DNA of 64,000 bases, from contig NZ_NKXR01000001.1 in assembly GCF_002232035.1 (NCBI RefSeq), positions 309,396 to 373,395 of the forward strand. Reading direction: 5' to 3'. How positions within the stretch are numbered: the first letter of the stretch is position 1; every line of letters starts with the position of its first letter. The notes beneath the pieces were generated by a model. The model had not been told where the DNA came from. It ran no database searches and saw nothing but the letters and a program-made list of their open reading frames with translations. The DNA is from Collinsella sp. TF06-26 (GTDB taxonomy: Bacteria; Actinomycetota; Coriobacteriia; Coriobacteriales; Coriobacteriaceae). Shown in pieces: positions 17,231 through 26,250 of the stretch. Both the position numbers and the translations under genes were made by a program.

Positions 17231-18232
17231 ATGAATAAAAACAATAATGGCCCCGTTGTAACAGTTGTTGTTCCCGTCTATAACGTCGAAGCGGAGCTAA
17301 ATAGGTGCGTTGAGAGCCTTGTGGGACAAACGTTCAGCGATCTTCAAATAATTCTTGTTGATGATGGATCAACAGACTTGAGTGGTGAGCTTTGTGATGC
17401 CTGGGCAGACAGAGATTCCCGCATCTGCGTTATACATAAGCAGAATGGCGGATTGTCCTCTGCCAGAAATGCCGGAATCGATATCGCTGAGGGTGAATAC
17501 CTTGGTTTTGTTGATAGCGACGATTTTATCGAGCCCGATATGTACGAAACACTTTTGGCCGGAATGGTCGATGGTGAAGTGTCTATGGTCACTTGTGGTA
17601 GGTATGTTCATATGGGAGACACTGTTAGAAATGAATTTTCTACACCCGTAGTGATGAGGCTTACTTCCGCAGACGCTATGAAGGAGGCTTTACTCGGCAA
17701 CATCATTGATGTGTCTGCGTGGGATAAGCTTTATCGTCGTGAGCTGTTTGATGAAATCCGCTATCCCTATGGACGCATAAGCGAGGATGCAGCCATTATT
17801 TTGCAACTGCTCGACCGCTGTAGCGATGTCGTTCATGTAGGGAAGTGTCTCTACCACTACGTGTTTCGCACCGGAAGCATTAGCAAGTCAACCTACAGCC
17901 ATAAACAATTTGATGTTATGTATAACTGTCGGGAGATGACAGCTTGGGTAGAGAAAAACAAGCCTGATTTTTCTATGGACATCAACTCGTATTGCTGCGC
18001 ACAAATGGCAGGAATGATTGAGTGCATGATTTGCTCCCCGGGAGCGAGAAAAGAATGGGGCGAGGATTACAGCGCCTATTGGGGCCTATTCCGTCATTGT
18101 TTCCAAAGCTACGTTACGCTTGGTGGGCACAAAAAAGTTGAAATTGCGCGCGTCTTTGCCACGCGTATGCATCTTTACCGCCTATTCTGGCTAGCCCGTC
18201 AGGTTAGAAACGGGGTTAAGCGCTATGTGTAA
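17231..18232 (+). CDS. Glycosyltransferase family 2
   Basis: 333-aa GT-A transferase: VTVVVPVYNVEAELNRCVES, ILVDDGSTDLSGELCD, GLSSARNAGIDIAEGEYLGF and VDSDDFIEPD. It begins two bases after the copy B stop and overlaps the next gene by 8 bases. The sequence is AT-rich compared with genes at the left end of the locus. Acceptor and donor unknown. Confidence 0.9.
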   Translation: MNKNNNGPVVTVVVPVYNVEAELNRCVESLVGQTFSDLQIILVDDGSTDLSGELCDAWADRDSRICVIHKQNGGLSSARNAGIDIAEGEYLGFVDSDDFIEPDMYETLLAGMVDGEVSMVTCGRYVHMGDTVRNEFSTPVVMRLTSADAMKEALLGNIIDVSAWDKLYRRELFDEIRYPYGRISEDAAIILQLLDRCSDVVHVGKCLYHYVFRTGSISKSTYSHKQFDVMYNCREMTAWVEKNKPDFSMDINSYCCAQMAGMIECMICSPGARKEWGEDYSAYWGLFRHCFQSYVTLGGHKKVEIARVFATRMHLYRLFWLARQVRNGVKRYV

Positions 18233-19388
18233 TGATGCTGCAACCGTTTCCATTAAGCGAAAAACTCTTGCTGATGTCACCATCAAGGACATAGACATCG
18301 TGTTAGCGACCTTACTCTTTTTCGCTCCTACGGATGGCAGTGGCGGCGGAGCGTACTCGTTGGTTCGCTATGGCTTAATTGCGTATCTTGTCTTAAAGAA
18401 CATTCTTTGTTGTAAGAGCATTCCAATTGTCATGATACTTCTTAGCGCATTCTCTGCGCTTATGGCGTACTCGACCTGGATTAATACCCATAGTCCGACT
18501 TGGTCCTTTTCCGGATTCATGTTTGGAATGGGAATCGTTGCCGTCATTCTCGTCTATGTTGATGCGTGCTGTCGCCTTTCCACCGAGATTGTTCTGAAAC
18601 GCGTGCTCGTCATCTTTATTGTTGCGATCTTACTCAACGATTTAATGATGGTTGTCTTGCCCTACAATCGCTCTGATTCCAGTACGGTGTACCTAATCGG
18701 AAATAAGTTCATAGTATCCTACGCGCATTGTCTTCTTTCTGGTCTTATGCTCGTTTGCTACAGAGATAAGATTACTTTAAATCGCATGATCGTGATCATA
18801 GGCGCCTTTATGTCGTATTTTTCTGGCTCAAGCACAGGTGCCATGATGATGGTCGCTATGTTTGCTTTGACGTTTGTTCCCGCTAAAACTCGATTTGTTA
18901 TCGCGAACCCTTTGTTTCTTGCAGCCTCTGTTGCTGTTTTGAATATTCTCATTTGGGGACAAGCAAATCTATTCCAAATGCCTGAGTTTCAGAATTTTGT
19001 AGTCAATGTTTTGCATAAGAATCCAAATATGACTGGACGTGAGCAGCTATACGCCGTCACTTTTGATCTGGTTGCAATGAAGCCTGTTTTCGGGTGGGGA
19101 TACCTTACCGATATTTACCGAATCACTTTTGGCTACGGTAACGCGCAAAACGGATTGTTTCACCTTATAACCCAGTGTGGAATCTTGGGCACTACGGTCT
19201 ATTTCGCAGGTTTGTTTACATCTCTTCTCGGAAAACCGGTTCAGAACAAAAGCCTTTTCGGCATTTACGCCTTTTTGCTTTGCATGGTTCTCGGTTCATC
19301 TGTGGAGATTAACCTTTCCTTCCAATTCGCTTTTGGCATTGCTTTGGTTTGCGGAGCTTTGCACGGTTTTGATGCTACGGAGAAATAA
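18225..19388 (+). CDS. wzy: Polysaccharide polymerase (Wzy-like membrane protein)
   Basis: 387 aa, mostly hydrophobic, with about ten predicted membrane helices, for example IDIVLATLLFFAP near residue 25 and FGIYAFLLCMVLGSS near the C-terminus. The periplasmic-loop region contains NMTGREQLYAVTFD and GWGYLTDIYR, resembling the O-antigen ligase/polymerase fold. No other polymerase candidate is present, and a Wzx flippase is nearby, so a Wzx/Wzy-type assembly route is likely. Assigned by topology and context rather than strong motif identity. Confidence 0.75.
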   Translation: MCNDAATVSIKRKTLADVTIKDIDIVLATLLFFAPTDGSGGGAYSLVRYGLIAYLVLKNILCCKSIPIVMILLSAFSALMAYSTWINTHSPTWSFSGFMFGMGIVAVILVYVDACCRLSTEIVLKRVLVIFIVAILLNDLMMVVLPYNRSDSSTVYLIGNKFIVSYAHCLLSGLMLVCYRDKITLNRMIVIIGAFMSYFSGSSTGAMMMVAMFALTFVPAKTRFVIANPLFLAASVAVLNILIWGQANLFQMPEFQNFVVNVLHKNPNMTGREQLYAVTFDLVAMKPVFGWGYLTDIYRITFGYGNAQNGLFHLITQCGILGTTVYFAGLFTSLLGKPVQNKSLFGIYAFLLCMVLGSSVEINLSFQFAFGIALVCGALHGFDATEK

Positions 19389-19389
19389 T

Positions 19390-20526
19390 ATGCTCGTTGG
19401 AATTATGACAATGCACCGAGTTCCCAATTACGGGTCTTTCTTGCAAGCCTATTCACTAAAAAGAATGATTGAATCCTTGGGTCATCAGGTGGTTTTCGTC
19501 GACTATCACATTGAGCCCGATATCTTGCATAAAGGGGACATAAAGGAAACCCTTCGATGCGAGATGAGACAAGTTGGACAGTGGTTTAAATCCTCATCAT
19601 TGGGTCATTCAATAAAAAAGGCACTCAAGGGGGATGCTGTCTCATCGCGTTCCGTAATGTTTAGTTGCGATGATATGCTAGGAATCACAGATAGACGACA
19701 CTACAACACGAAATGCGACGTCCTGGTCATAGGCAGCGATGAAGTGTTTAATTGCCTCCAGCTTGGTTCCAATATTGGTTACTCCCTTGAATTGTTTGGG
19801 AGGCGCGCCAATGCAGGTAAAGTAATAAGCTATGCCGCTTCGTTCGGCAATACGACGTATGAAAAACTTGACCACTATGGGGTGGCTAGGGAAATAGGGG
19901 ATTGCCTTAATTGTTTCGAGGGGGTTTCAGTTCGTGACACGAATTCCGTTGACACTGTAAGTAGGCTTACGGGAAAAGCCCCAATCATGCATCTTGATCC
20001 TGTACTCGTCGGTGGAGTGGAGAACGAAGACTGGTCTCCCTGCAACGAGAGTGGATTCATGATTCTTTACGGCTACAGCTTCCGATTTACCGAGGATGAA
20101 TGCAGAGAGGCTCTCGAATTTGCTCATTCCCACGGACTTGAACTCATCGCATTAGGTGAGGACCAGCCCGTGCGCGATCGCCATATTCGATGCCGCCCTG
20201 ACCAGGTTTTACCATATTTTCGAGCAGCTGATTATGTGTTAACCGATACCTTTCATGGAAGCATATTTTCTATCGTTACCCATACGCCTTTTGTGACGAT
20301 TCCCCGTGGAGACCGAAACGGCCAAGGAGGCAATGTCCAGAAACTAACGTCGCTTCTGGACGGACTCAACCTTTCTGATCGGCGACTTAGCTCAATTGAT
20401 AAATTGGGCAAGGTTCTCGAAATCAAACCAGATTTCGAATCTTCAGACAAGATTCGAAGCTCTGAGTCGCTACGCTCGCTCAACTACCTGAGATCATATC
20501 TCTCAAATGGAGGCGTTGCCGAGTGA
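19390..20526 (+). CDS. Polysaccharide pyruvyl transferase family protein
   Basis: Predicted to add a pyruvate ketal from PEP to a sugar. 378 aa. Seen: N-terminal GIMTMHRVPNYGSFLQAYSL, a central VLVIGSDEVFN, HLDPVLVGG, and YVLTDTFHGSIFSIVTHTPF, the family's C-terminal hallmark. The frame is open to 19177 inside wzy, but ATG 19390 right after the wzy stop is the sensible start. Such proteins are often encoded beside FrhB-like proteins; one lies at 22090. Confidence 0.87.
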   Translation: MLVGIMTMHRVPNYGSFLQAYSLKRMIESLGHQVVFVDYHIEPDILHKGDIKETLRCEMRQVGQWFKSSSLGHSIKKALKGDAVSSRSVMFSCDDMLGITDRRHYNTKCDVLVIGSDEVFNCLQLGSNIGYSLELFGRRANAGKVISYAASFGNTTYEKLDHYGVAREIGDCLNCFEGVSVRDTNSVDTVSRLTGKAPIMHLDPVLVGGVENEDWSPCNESGFMILYGYSFRFTEDECREALEFAHSHGLELIALGEDQPVRDRHIRCRPDQVLPYFRAADYVLTDTFHGSIFSIVTHTPFVTIPRGDRNGQGGNVQKLTSLLDGLNLSDRRLSSIDKLGKVLEIKPDFESSDKIRSSESLRSLNYLRSYLSNGGVAE

Positions 20527-22088
20527 TGAATAGGCAGATCAAACCGCTTCCAATATTACAGGGCAAGACCGCTTTTGCGATAAACCTTATCTCGCAAGTG
20601 TCTGTCATTGTTGCCCAGATGGTCATCAGCTTATTTTTGACCCCAATTGTCCTAGATAAAATGGGGGCAGAAGCCTATGGCTTTGTTGGTCTTGTTAACA
20701 ACTTTGTAAGCTATGTGGCTGTAATTACTACTGCCTTAAATTCGCTAGCAGGTCGTTATATCACGATTGCGCACCATAGCGGGGACCAAGAGAGTGCGGA
20801 GTCCTATTATTCCTCCGTGTTTTTCGCAAACTGCGTAATGGCCGTCGCCGTGTTGGCTGGATCCGTTCTGCTTGCAGCAAATATCGAATCGGTCGTGTCG
20901 GTTTCGCCTGGGCTAGTTGAAGATCTCCAGCTTATGATTTTGTTGGCGTTTTTCAATTGTGCGCTTAGTCTTGTCGTTGTTGTTTTTGGAATTGCCGCAT
21001 TTATCAAGAACCAGCTATACCTCAACTCCATTGCCCAGCTTGTGTCCTCCGTCATAAGGGCAATGTTGCTGTGTATTCTTTTTTTGACTGTAGCTCCACA
21101 TATGTGGTATTACAGCGCCGCTGCAGTTGTCGCATCGGTTGCATTCCTTGCATTGCAGATTTGGACTACGAGACGTATTGCTCCAGAATACCGGGTGAAA
21201 GCGACCTGCTTTTCAATTCAAAGAGTGCTTGAAATTCTCAAAAGCGGCTTATGGGTCAGCATCGAGTCAATAAACAAGCTTTTGCTTACCGGTCTTGATT
21301 TGTGGATTTCGAATCTCTTTGTCGGTGCCTACCAGATGGGGATTTTATCAGTTGCTAAGACGATCCCCAATGCCTTGTTATCCGTTTCAAATAGTCTTTC
21401 CAGCCTTTTCTATCCCAAATGTGCCGAGCTTTATGCCAAAAAGAAAACTGACGAGCTTGTTAAACAGTTTGGCTTTGCAATGAGATTCACAGCCGCGGTC
21501 ATGATTGTGCCGCTCGCGGGCTTTGTTGCATATGGTCTTCATTTTTATGAACTATGGCTTCCTGGACGAGACGTGTCAGAGCTCCTTCTGATTCAAAGAC
21601 TATCTGTTCTGACTGTTGTCTCGTTACTCGCGAGCGCGCTCGTTGAGCCTCTTTACTATGCCAATACCCTTACTAATAAGATAAAGGGGTCGGTTCTTAT
21701 TACTTTAGGCTTCAGCTTACTCGTCTTCGCAATTGAATTGTCCCTTCTGCTATTTACAGAGCTTGAAGGCCTCTTTGTAATCGCTTCCGTCAGTTCCGTT
21801 GTCATGACGTTTAGACATTGTTTTGTACAGCCCGTTTATGCTGCTCATGTGTTGGGTCTGCGTGGATCGAGTTTCTATAAACCACTTGGTAAAGAAGCTG
21901 TAGGGCTTTTCGTTGTTCTCGCAACATTTGCAATTCTTTCGAAAGCGTTGCCGTTTTCTTCCTGGGCGTGCTTTCTGATTTCTTGTCTTATTTCTGCAGC
22001 AATCGGTTATACGGAGCTATCCCTCCTTCTACTCGATAGGGAAGAGCGACGTAAGGCTTTTGGAATGTTATTGGTTAGGAGGCGTTAG
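20526..22088 (+). CDS. wzx: Polysaccharide flippase (Wzx/MATE-like)
   Basis: 520-aa multi-helix protein that would move lipid-linked repeat units across the membrane. It has about 12-14 predicted helices; the N-terminal FAINLISQVSVIVAQMVISL and MGAEAYGFVGLVNNFVSY are typical of this transporter family. ATG 20526 overlaps the preceding stop (TGATG). It sits with the Wzy-like polymerase two genes upstream, consistent with one assembly system. Confidence 0.88.
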   Translation: MNRQIKPLPILQGKTAFAINLISQVSVIVAQMVISLFLTPIVLDKMGAEAYGFVGLVNNFVSYVAVITTALNSLAGRYITIAHHSGDQESAESYYSSVFFANCVMAVAVLAGSVLLAANIESVVSVSPGLVEDLQLMILLAFFNCALSLVVVVFGIAAFIKNQLYLNSIAQLVSSVIRAMLLCILFLTVAPHMWYYSAAAVVASVAFLALQIWTTRRIAPEYRVKATCFSIQRVLEILKSGLWVSIESINKLLLTGLDLWISNLFVGAYQMGILSVAKTIPNALLSVSNSLSSLFYPKCAELYAKKKTDELVKQFGFAMRFTAAVMIVPLAGFVAYGLHFYELWLPGRDVSELLLIQRLSVLTVVSLLASALVEPLYYANTLTNKIKGSVLITLGFSLLVFAIELSLLLFTELEGLFVIASVSSVVMTFRHCFVQPVYAAHVLGLRGSSFYKPLGKEAVGLFVVLATFAILSKALPFSSWACFLISCLISAAIGYTELSLLLLDREERRKAFGMLLVRRR

Positions 22089-22089
22089 G

Positions 22090-23157
22090 TTGCAAGACGA
22101 ACTTCCATCGAACTCTTTCGACGCGCTGTTCGCAAAAGCACGTTGTGCTGTGGCACTTCAGGACTCTGATTCGAAAAGCCTTGAGCTTTCCGCTTCTGGT
22201 GGCGCTTTTGCTTTGTTTGCTCGCTCTGTTCTTCGTGTTGGTGGTGCCGTTTTTGGAGCTTCCCTTATCGACAACGGCACTGTCCGTCATATTTGCATAA
22301 AGCGGATCGATGACTTGTATAAACTGCAAGGATCTAAATACGTTAAGAGCAACGTTGCAGATACATATGAAGAGTGTGCCCACCTTCTTTGCAAGAATAC
22401 CGTAGTGCTATATTCCGGTACGCCATGCCAGATAGCGGGACTTCGAAAATATCTTGAAAAAACAGTTCCAAAGCAAGTCATTGCAAATAACTTGCTTTGC
22501 GTCGATCTCATCTGTCACGGAACACCTAAGCAGGAGATTTTTGCTGCATATCTTGAATGGCTTGCCACGAAGAGCAAAACCGATGACGGCATCCATGGCT
22601 ATTCTTTTAGAAGCAAAAAGATGGGGTGGGGACTAAATTATTATTACTACTTCTATCGTCGAGGTAGAAAACACGAGGTGCTGGGGCCCGCCCGTGATGA
22701 CCCATATTTCGCAGCCTTTACGAAAGGGGTCATCTATCGGAGGTGTTGTTACAAATGTCCCTTTGCAAGACTTGAACGCGTTGGAGACATCACGATAGGA
22801 GATTATTGGGGCATCGACTCCGTTCATCCCGGTTTTTCTGACGGAAGAGGCGTTTCCGCGGTCCTGATAAACACTAGTAATGGCGAGCGCTTCTTTAATG
22901 AGTGCTGTGCCGATGAATGTAAGTGGATTAAATCAACCGTTGAAAGCATTGCTGCCAATAACTCAAATCTCGTCAAGCCAGCCTCTCGTTCTGCTGATGA
23001 TGAGAGGCTGGCCGATGAGGTCGAAAGAGCGATTTCTACTGGTGACCACAAGCTGGCATTCGAAAGGCTGCTGGCTCCAAAGATTAGCTTGATGGCAAGA
23101 ATTAGGCGAATGCTTCCCTGGAAGCTTGTTCGTTTGGTTTGCGGGCATGGACGGTAA
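22090..23157 (+). CDS. FrhB-like (coenzyme F420 hydrogenase/dehydrogenase beta) protein
   Basis: 355-aa iron-sulfur flavoprotein-like protein. Seen: LSASGGAFALFARSVL, YSGTPCQIAGLRKYL, DLICHGTP, and a cysteine cluster YRRCCYKCPFARLERVGDI then TIGDYWGI. Start TTG 22090 has AGGAGG six bases upstream; earlier in-frame starts lie within wzx. Homologues in polysaccharide loci are usually paired with pyruvyl transferases, as here, but their exact role (possibly a reductive step) is not established. Confidence 0.82.
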   Translation: MQDELPSNSFDALFAKARCAVALQDSDSKSLELSASGGAFALFARSVLRVGGAVFGASLIDNGTVRHICIKRIDDLYKLQGSKYVKSNVADTYEECAHLLCKNTVVLYSGTPCQIAGLRKYLEKTVPKQVIANNLLCVDLICHGTPKQEIFAAYLEWLATKSKTDDGIHGYSFRSKKMGWGLNYYYYFYRRGRKHEVLGPARDDPYFAAFTKGVIYRRCCYKCPFARLERVGDITIGDYWGIDSVHPGFSDGRGVSAVLINTSNGERFFNECCADECKWIKSTVESIAANNSNLVKPASRSADDERLADEVERAISTGDHKLAFERLLAPKISLMARIRRMLPWKLVRLVCGHGR

Positions 23158-23286
23158 CTGCTTTTCATTTAGACGCTTGTAGTGCAAAGCCCACTCATAC
23201 AACTAACCCTAAGTGGAAATATCGACAGGCAGCTCATTCGTTACTGTCCTTAACAATTTTTAATCGAAGGCGAAAGGTATTTATTC

Positions 23287-24348
23287 ATGTATTACATCAA
23301 CGAGAGGCTAGTTAACCTCCACCGCATTTTTGACCAGAACAAGCGCGAGGGTTACCTCAGACTTGACCTGAACGAGAACCCCGAGGGGCTATCTCAAGAG
23401 TTCATCGACGGAGTTCTTTCGGGTGTGACACCCGAAATGGTAGCCCAGTACCCGGAGACACTTGAGTTTACCGAATTCCTCGCTGAAAGACTTGGTACGG
23501 ACATCGAGCACCTTTCGCTTGTTAACGGGTCTTCCGAGGGCATTCGTAACATCATTGAGGCCTTCACTGCGCCCAGCGGCGAGATCGTTTGTGTATCACC
23601 ATCTTACGCGATGTTCGAGGTCTACTCGAAGATGTATGGGCGCAATTTTGTGCCGGTCCCTTATAGGGATGACCTAACTATCACGGTGGATGATGTGATC
23701 TCCAAAATCAGCGATGACACGCAGCTGTTAATTCTTGTTAATCCGAATAACCCCATGGGCAATGCCTGGAGCGAGACCGAGATGACGCGCTTTTTCGAGG
23801 AAGCGGAACGCCGTCAGATTACCGTCCTCGTTGATGAGGCATACCATTATTTCTGCCCCGAGACTTCCATCGGATACGCCCTCACTCATGATCACGTATT
23901 TGTAACCCGCACCTTTTCCAAGCTATTCTCGCTTGCTGGAGCTCGTTTAGGCTATGTAGCAGGATGGCCTGAGGGAGTTGCTCTCGTACAGAAGCTGAAT
24001 ACTCCCCACAATGTAAATATGTTTGCCATGCTCTTTGCAAAGAAAATCATGGAAACCGAAGGCATGCTCGATTCCATGATCGAGAATCAGCTTGCCGGCA
24101 AACAGTGGCTCGTTGAGCAACTTGACCGTAATGGCTATGAATATCGAAGCAGCGAAGGCAATTTCATGTTCATTAAGCCGTTTAGCGACGCTTCTGAAAT
24201 CGTTCGCCGCATGAAGGCCGAGAAGGGCATCCTCATTAAAGAGTATGACGGTATTGGCACTTTCGGCAGCTGCCTGAGGGTTACCACTGGCCCTAAGCTT
24301 TCGATGGAGCGATTCATGGAAGCGCTGATTGAGCTGGATAAGGCCTAA
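23287..24348 (+). CDS. HisC-like class I/II aminotransferase
   Basis: PLP-dependent, 353 aa. Seen: LDLNENPEGLS at the N-terminus (substrate loop of histidinol-phosphate aminotransferases), NGSSEGIRNII, LVNPNNPMGN, VDEAYHYF, and the PLP lysine in TRTFSKLFSLAGARLGY. No other his genes are nearby and the next gene is a cytidylyltransferase fusion two bases downstream, so a role in making an amino-alcohol phosphate for the glycan is more likely than histidine synthesis. That role is inference. Confidence 0.85.
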   Translation: MYYINERLVNLHRIFDQNKREGYLRLDLNENPEGLSQEFIDGVLSGVTPEMVAQYPETLEFTEFLAERLGTDIEHLSLVNGSSEGIRNIIEAFTAPSGEIVCVSPSYAMFEVYSKMYGRNFVPVPYRDDLTITVDDVISKISDDTQLLILVNPNNPMGNAWSETEMTRFFEEAERRQITVLVDEAYHYFCPETSIGYALTHDHVFVTRTFSKLFSLAGARLGYVAGWPEGVALVQKLNTPHNVNMFAMLFAKKIMETEGMLDSMIENQLAGKQWLVEQLDRNGYEYRSSEGNFMFIKPFSDASEIVRRMKAEKGILIKEYDGIGTFGSCLRVTTGPKLSMERFMEALIELDKA

Positions 24349-24350
24349 AC

Positions 24351-25733
24351 ATGACTAAGGTCATAACCTACGGCACCTACGACCATCTCCATCGCGGGCA
24401 TGTCCGCCTGTTGGAGCGCGCCAAGGCCTTAGGCGACTATCTAATCGTTGGCGTTACGTCGGATGACTTTGACAAACAACGCGGCAAGATTAACGTTCAA
24501 CAATCGCTTGAAGAACGCATCGCAGCAGTGCGTTCAACCGGGCTTGCGAACAAGATTGTTGTCGAAGAGTACGAAGGCCAGAAAATCGACGACATCAAGC
24601 GCTATGGGGTCGATATCTTTACTGTGGGATCGGATTGGGAGGGCCAATTCGATTATCTGAATGAGTACTGCAAGGTTGTGTACCTCGAGCGAACCAGTGG
24701 TGTATCTTCTACGGAAATCCGAAGTTCGGTTAAACTTCGCTGCGGTTTAGTTGGATATACCGACTATATGAATCGCGTTTTTGCTGAATGCGGTTTGGTA
24801 AATGGTCTCGAGGTTGTCGGTATTTGTGTTGAAGATCGCAGCTTGCTAGATGAGGGTCCACTTGGAGCCAAGCTTGTAACGGATGATTACGGTAAGTTAC
24901 TGAATGCGGTCGACATTGTGTATATTCACTCGCATCCTGATCGGCATTATGAACAGGTGAAACGAGCCTTAAATGCCGGCAAGCATGTGATGTGCGAAGC
25001 GCCTATCGCAAAGAGCGCTAAGGAATGCAGCGAGCTTTTCGCATTAGCCGACGAGCGAGGCCTTGTGTTGATGGACTCGCTGCGCACGGCATATTCAACC
25101 GCCTACGCACGCATGCTGTTGTTGGTTACCGGTGGACGTATTGGCGAGGTCGTTTCAGTCGATGCTACTATAACCAATCTTAAGACCAATCGTGCTCCTT
25201 TTGATACGCGTCGCGACACTGCTTGGAGCAGCATGACGGCATGGGGCCCGACGGCATTATTGCCAATCTTCCAGATACTAGGTACTAAACCTAACTCGGT
25301 ACGCATTTCGTCCTTGTGCGAAAAAAACGACAAGACTTTTGATGAGTTCTCGAGGCTTGACGTTGAGTTTCCAAACGCCGTGGCAACAGCAAAGGTTGGC
25401 TCAGGCGCTAAGTCTGAGGGCAGTCTAGTTGTATCGGGCACAAAGGGCTACATATATGTTCCTGCGCCCTGGTGGAAGACTGATTATTTCGAAATCCGCT
25501 ACGAGGACCCAGCCGATAACAGACGCTATTTCTATCAGCTAGACGGTGAAGGTATTCGCTTTGAATGGGTTTCTTTCCTAAGAATGATCGCCGATGTCGA
25601 AAAGGGCACCACAGGTGAAGAGGCACTTCGCCGCGAAGGCGGCATTGATCGCGATATCACCAAAGCCACCTGTGAAGTTATAGGTGAATTCGAACGCGGC
25701 GAGAGCGTAAAGTACTTAGAGTTTATAAGGTAA
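24351..25733 (+). CDS. Cytidylyltransferase-oxidoreductase fusion
   Basis: Two domains in 460 aa. Residues 1-130 are a TagD/GCT-like nucleotidyltransferase: ITYGTYDHLHRGHVRLLERA (HxGH motif) and RTSGVSSTEIRSS. Residues about 132-460 resemble Gfo/Idh/MocA oxidoreductases: a degenerate GLVGYT nucleotide loop, HSHPDRHYEQVKRALNAGKH, and MCEAPIAKSAKEC. The family usually has E-K-P at this last site; here it is E-A-P, so the usual lysine is absent. It probably activates a phospho-compound as a CDP derivative; the second domain's role is unclear. Confidence 0.82.
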   Translation: MTKVITYGTYDHLHRGHVRLLERAKALGDYLIVGVTSDDFDKQRGKINVQQSLEERIAAVRSTGLANKIVVEEYEGQKIDDIKRYGVDIFTVGSDWEGQFDYLNEYCKVVYLERTSGVSSTEIRSSVKLRCGLVGYTDYMNRVFAECGLVNGLEVVGICVEDRSLLDEGPLGAKLVTDDYGKLLNAVDIVYIHSHPDRHYEQVKRALNAGKHVMCEAPIAKSAKECSELFALADERGLVLMDSLRTAYSTAYARMLLLVTGGRIGEVVSVDATITNLKTNRAPFDTRRDTAWSSMTAWGPTALLPIFQILGTKPNSVRISSLCEKNDKTFDEFSRLDVEFPNAVATAKVGSGAKSEGSLVVSGTKGYIYVPAPWWKTDYFEIRYEDPADNRRYFYQLDGEGIRFEWVSFLRMIADVEKGTTGEEALRREGGIDRDITKATCEVIGEFERGESVKYLEFIR

Positions 25734-26018
25734 TCATGGTTTCAGCTTTTCAGCTGGCAAAATATCGTTGAGTGCTATGTATTCCCTTGGGACATTCAAT
25801 GATGTCTGGCGAGAGCGTTCTGAATCTTTGGCGAAAACTCAATTCTAGCTATTAAAATAATCACCAGGAATGAGTGCGCTGGTTAAATGTAATGCGCTCC
25901 TTCCTCTATATAAAGCAATTTGCAGCCACTCCATAAGCTAAGACGCTTCTGATTAATTCTCGGTCGCGAGTGCCTACTGTCTTACGATTAATCAAACCAC
26001 ATTATTCCTCACGCGAGC

Positions 26019-26236
26019 TCCATCTAGGGCGCCATGAAGTGTGTGAAGGCCAAGGGCGTGCCCGTGGTGGTCTACGGGCCCACGCTGGGCGCGCCGGAGT
26101 TCTTCGGCTCCGAGGTGACCACGGCCTTGAGTCCTTCAAGGCCGGCTGCAATGCGATCGTCGCCAACCGCAGGAGCGACGAGCTCGCAGATGTTTCAGAA
26201 ATGGTTTATACAAGGGACTTATTTAAACGCGATTAG
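26019..26236 (+). pseudogene. ugd: 3'-end remnant of a UDP-sugar dehydrogenase, copy A
   Basis: Frame 1 gives [20 protein letters not shown] and EFFGSEV. After a frameshift near 26120, frame 2 gives SFKAGCNAIVANRRSDELAD and YTRDLFKRD then stop. These match the C-terminal end of UDP-glucose-type dehydrogenases and the second remnant at 29101-29411. No catalytic domain is present. The 285 bases before it (25734-26018) hold no gene I can recognise. Confidence 0.8.
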
Positions 26237-26250
26237 CTGAAAGGAGATAA

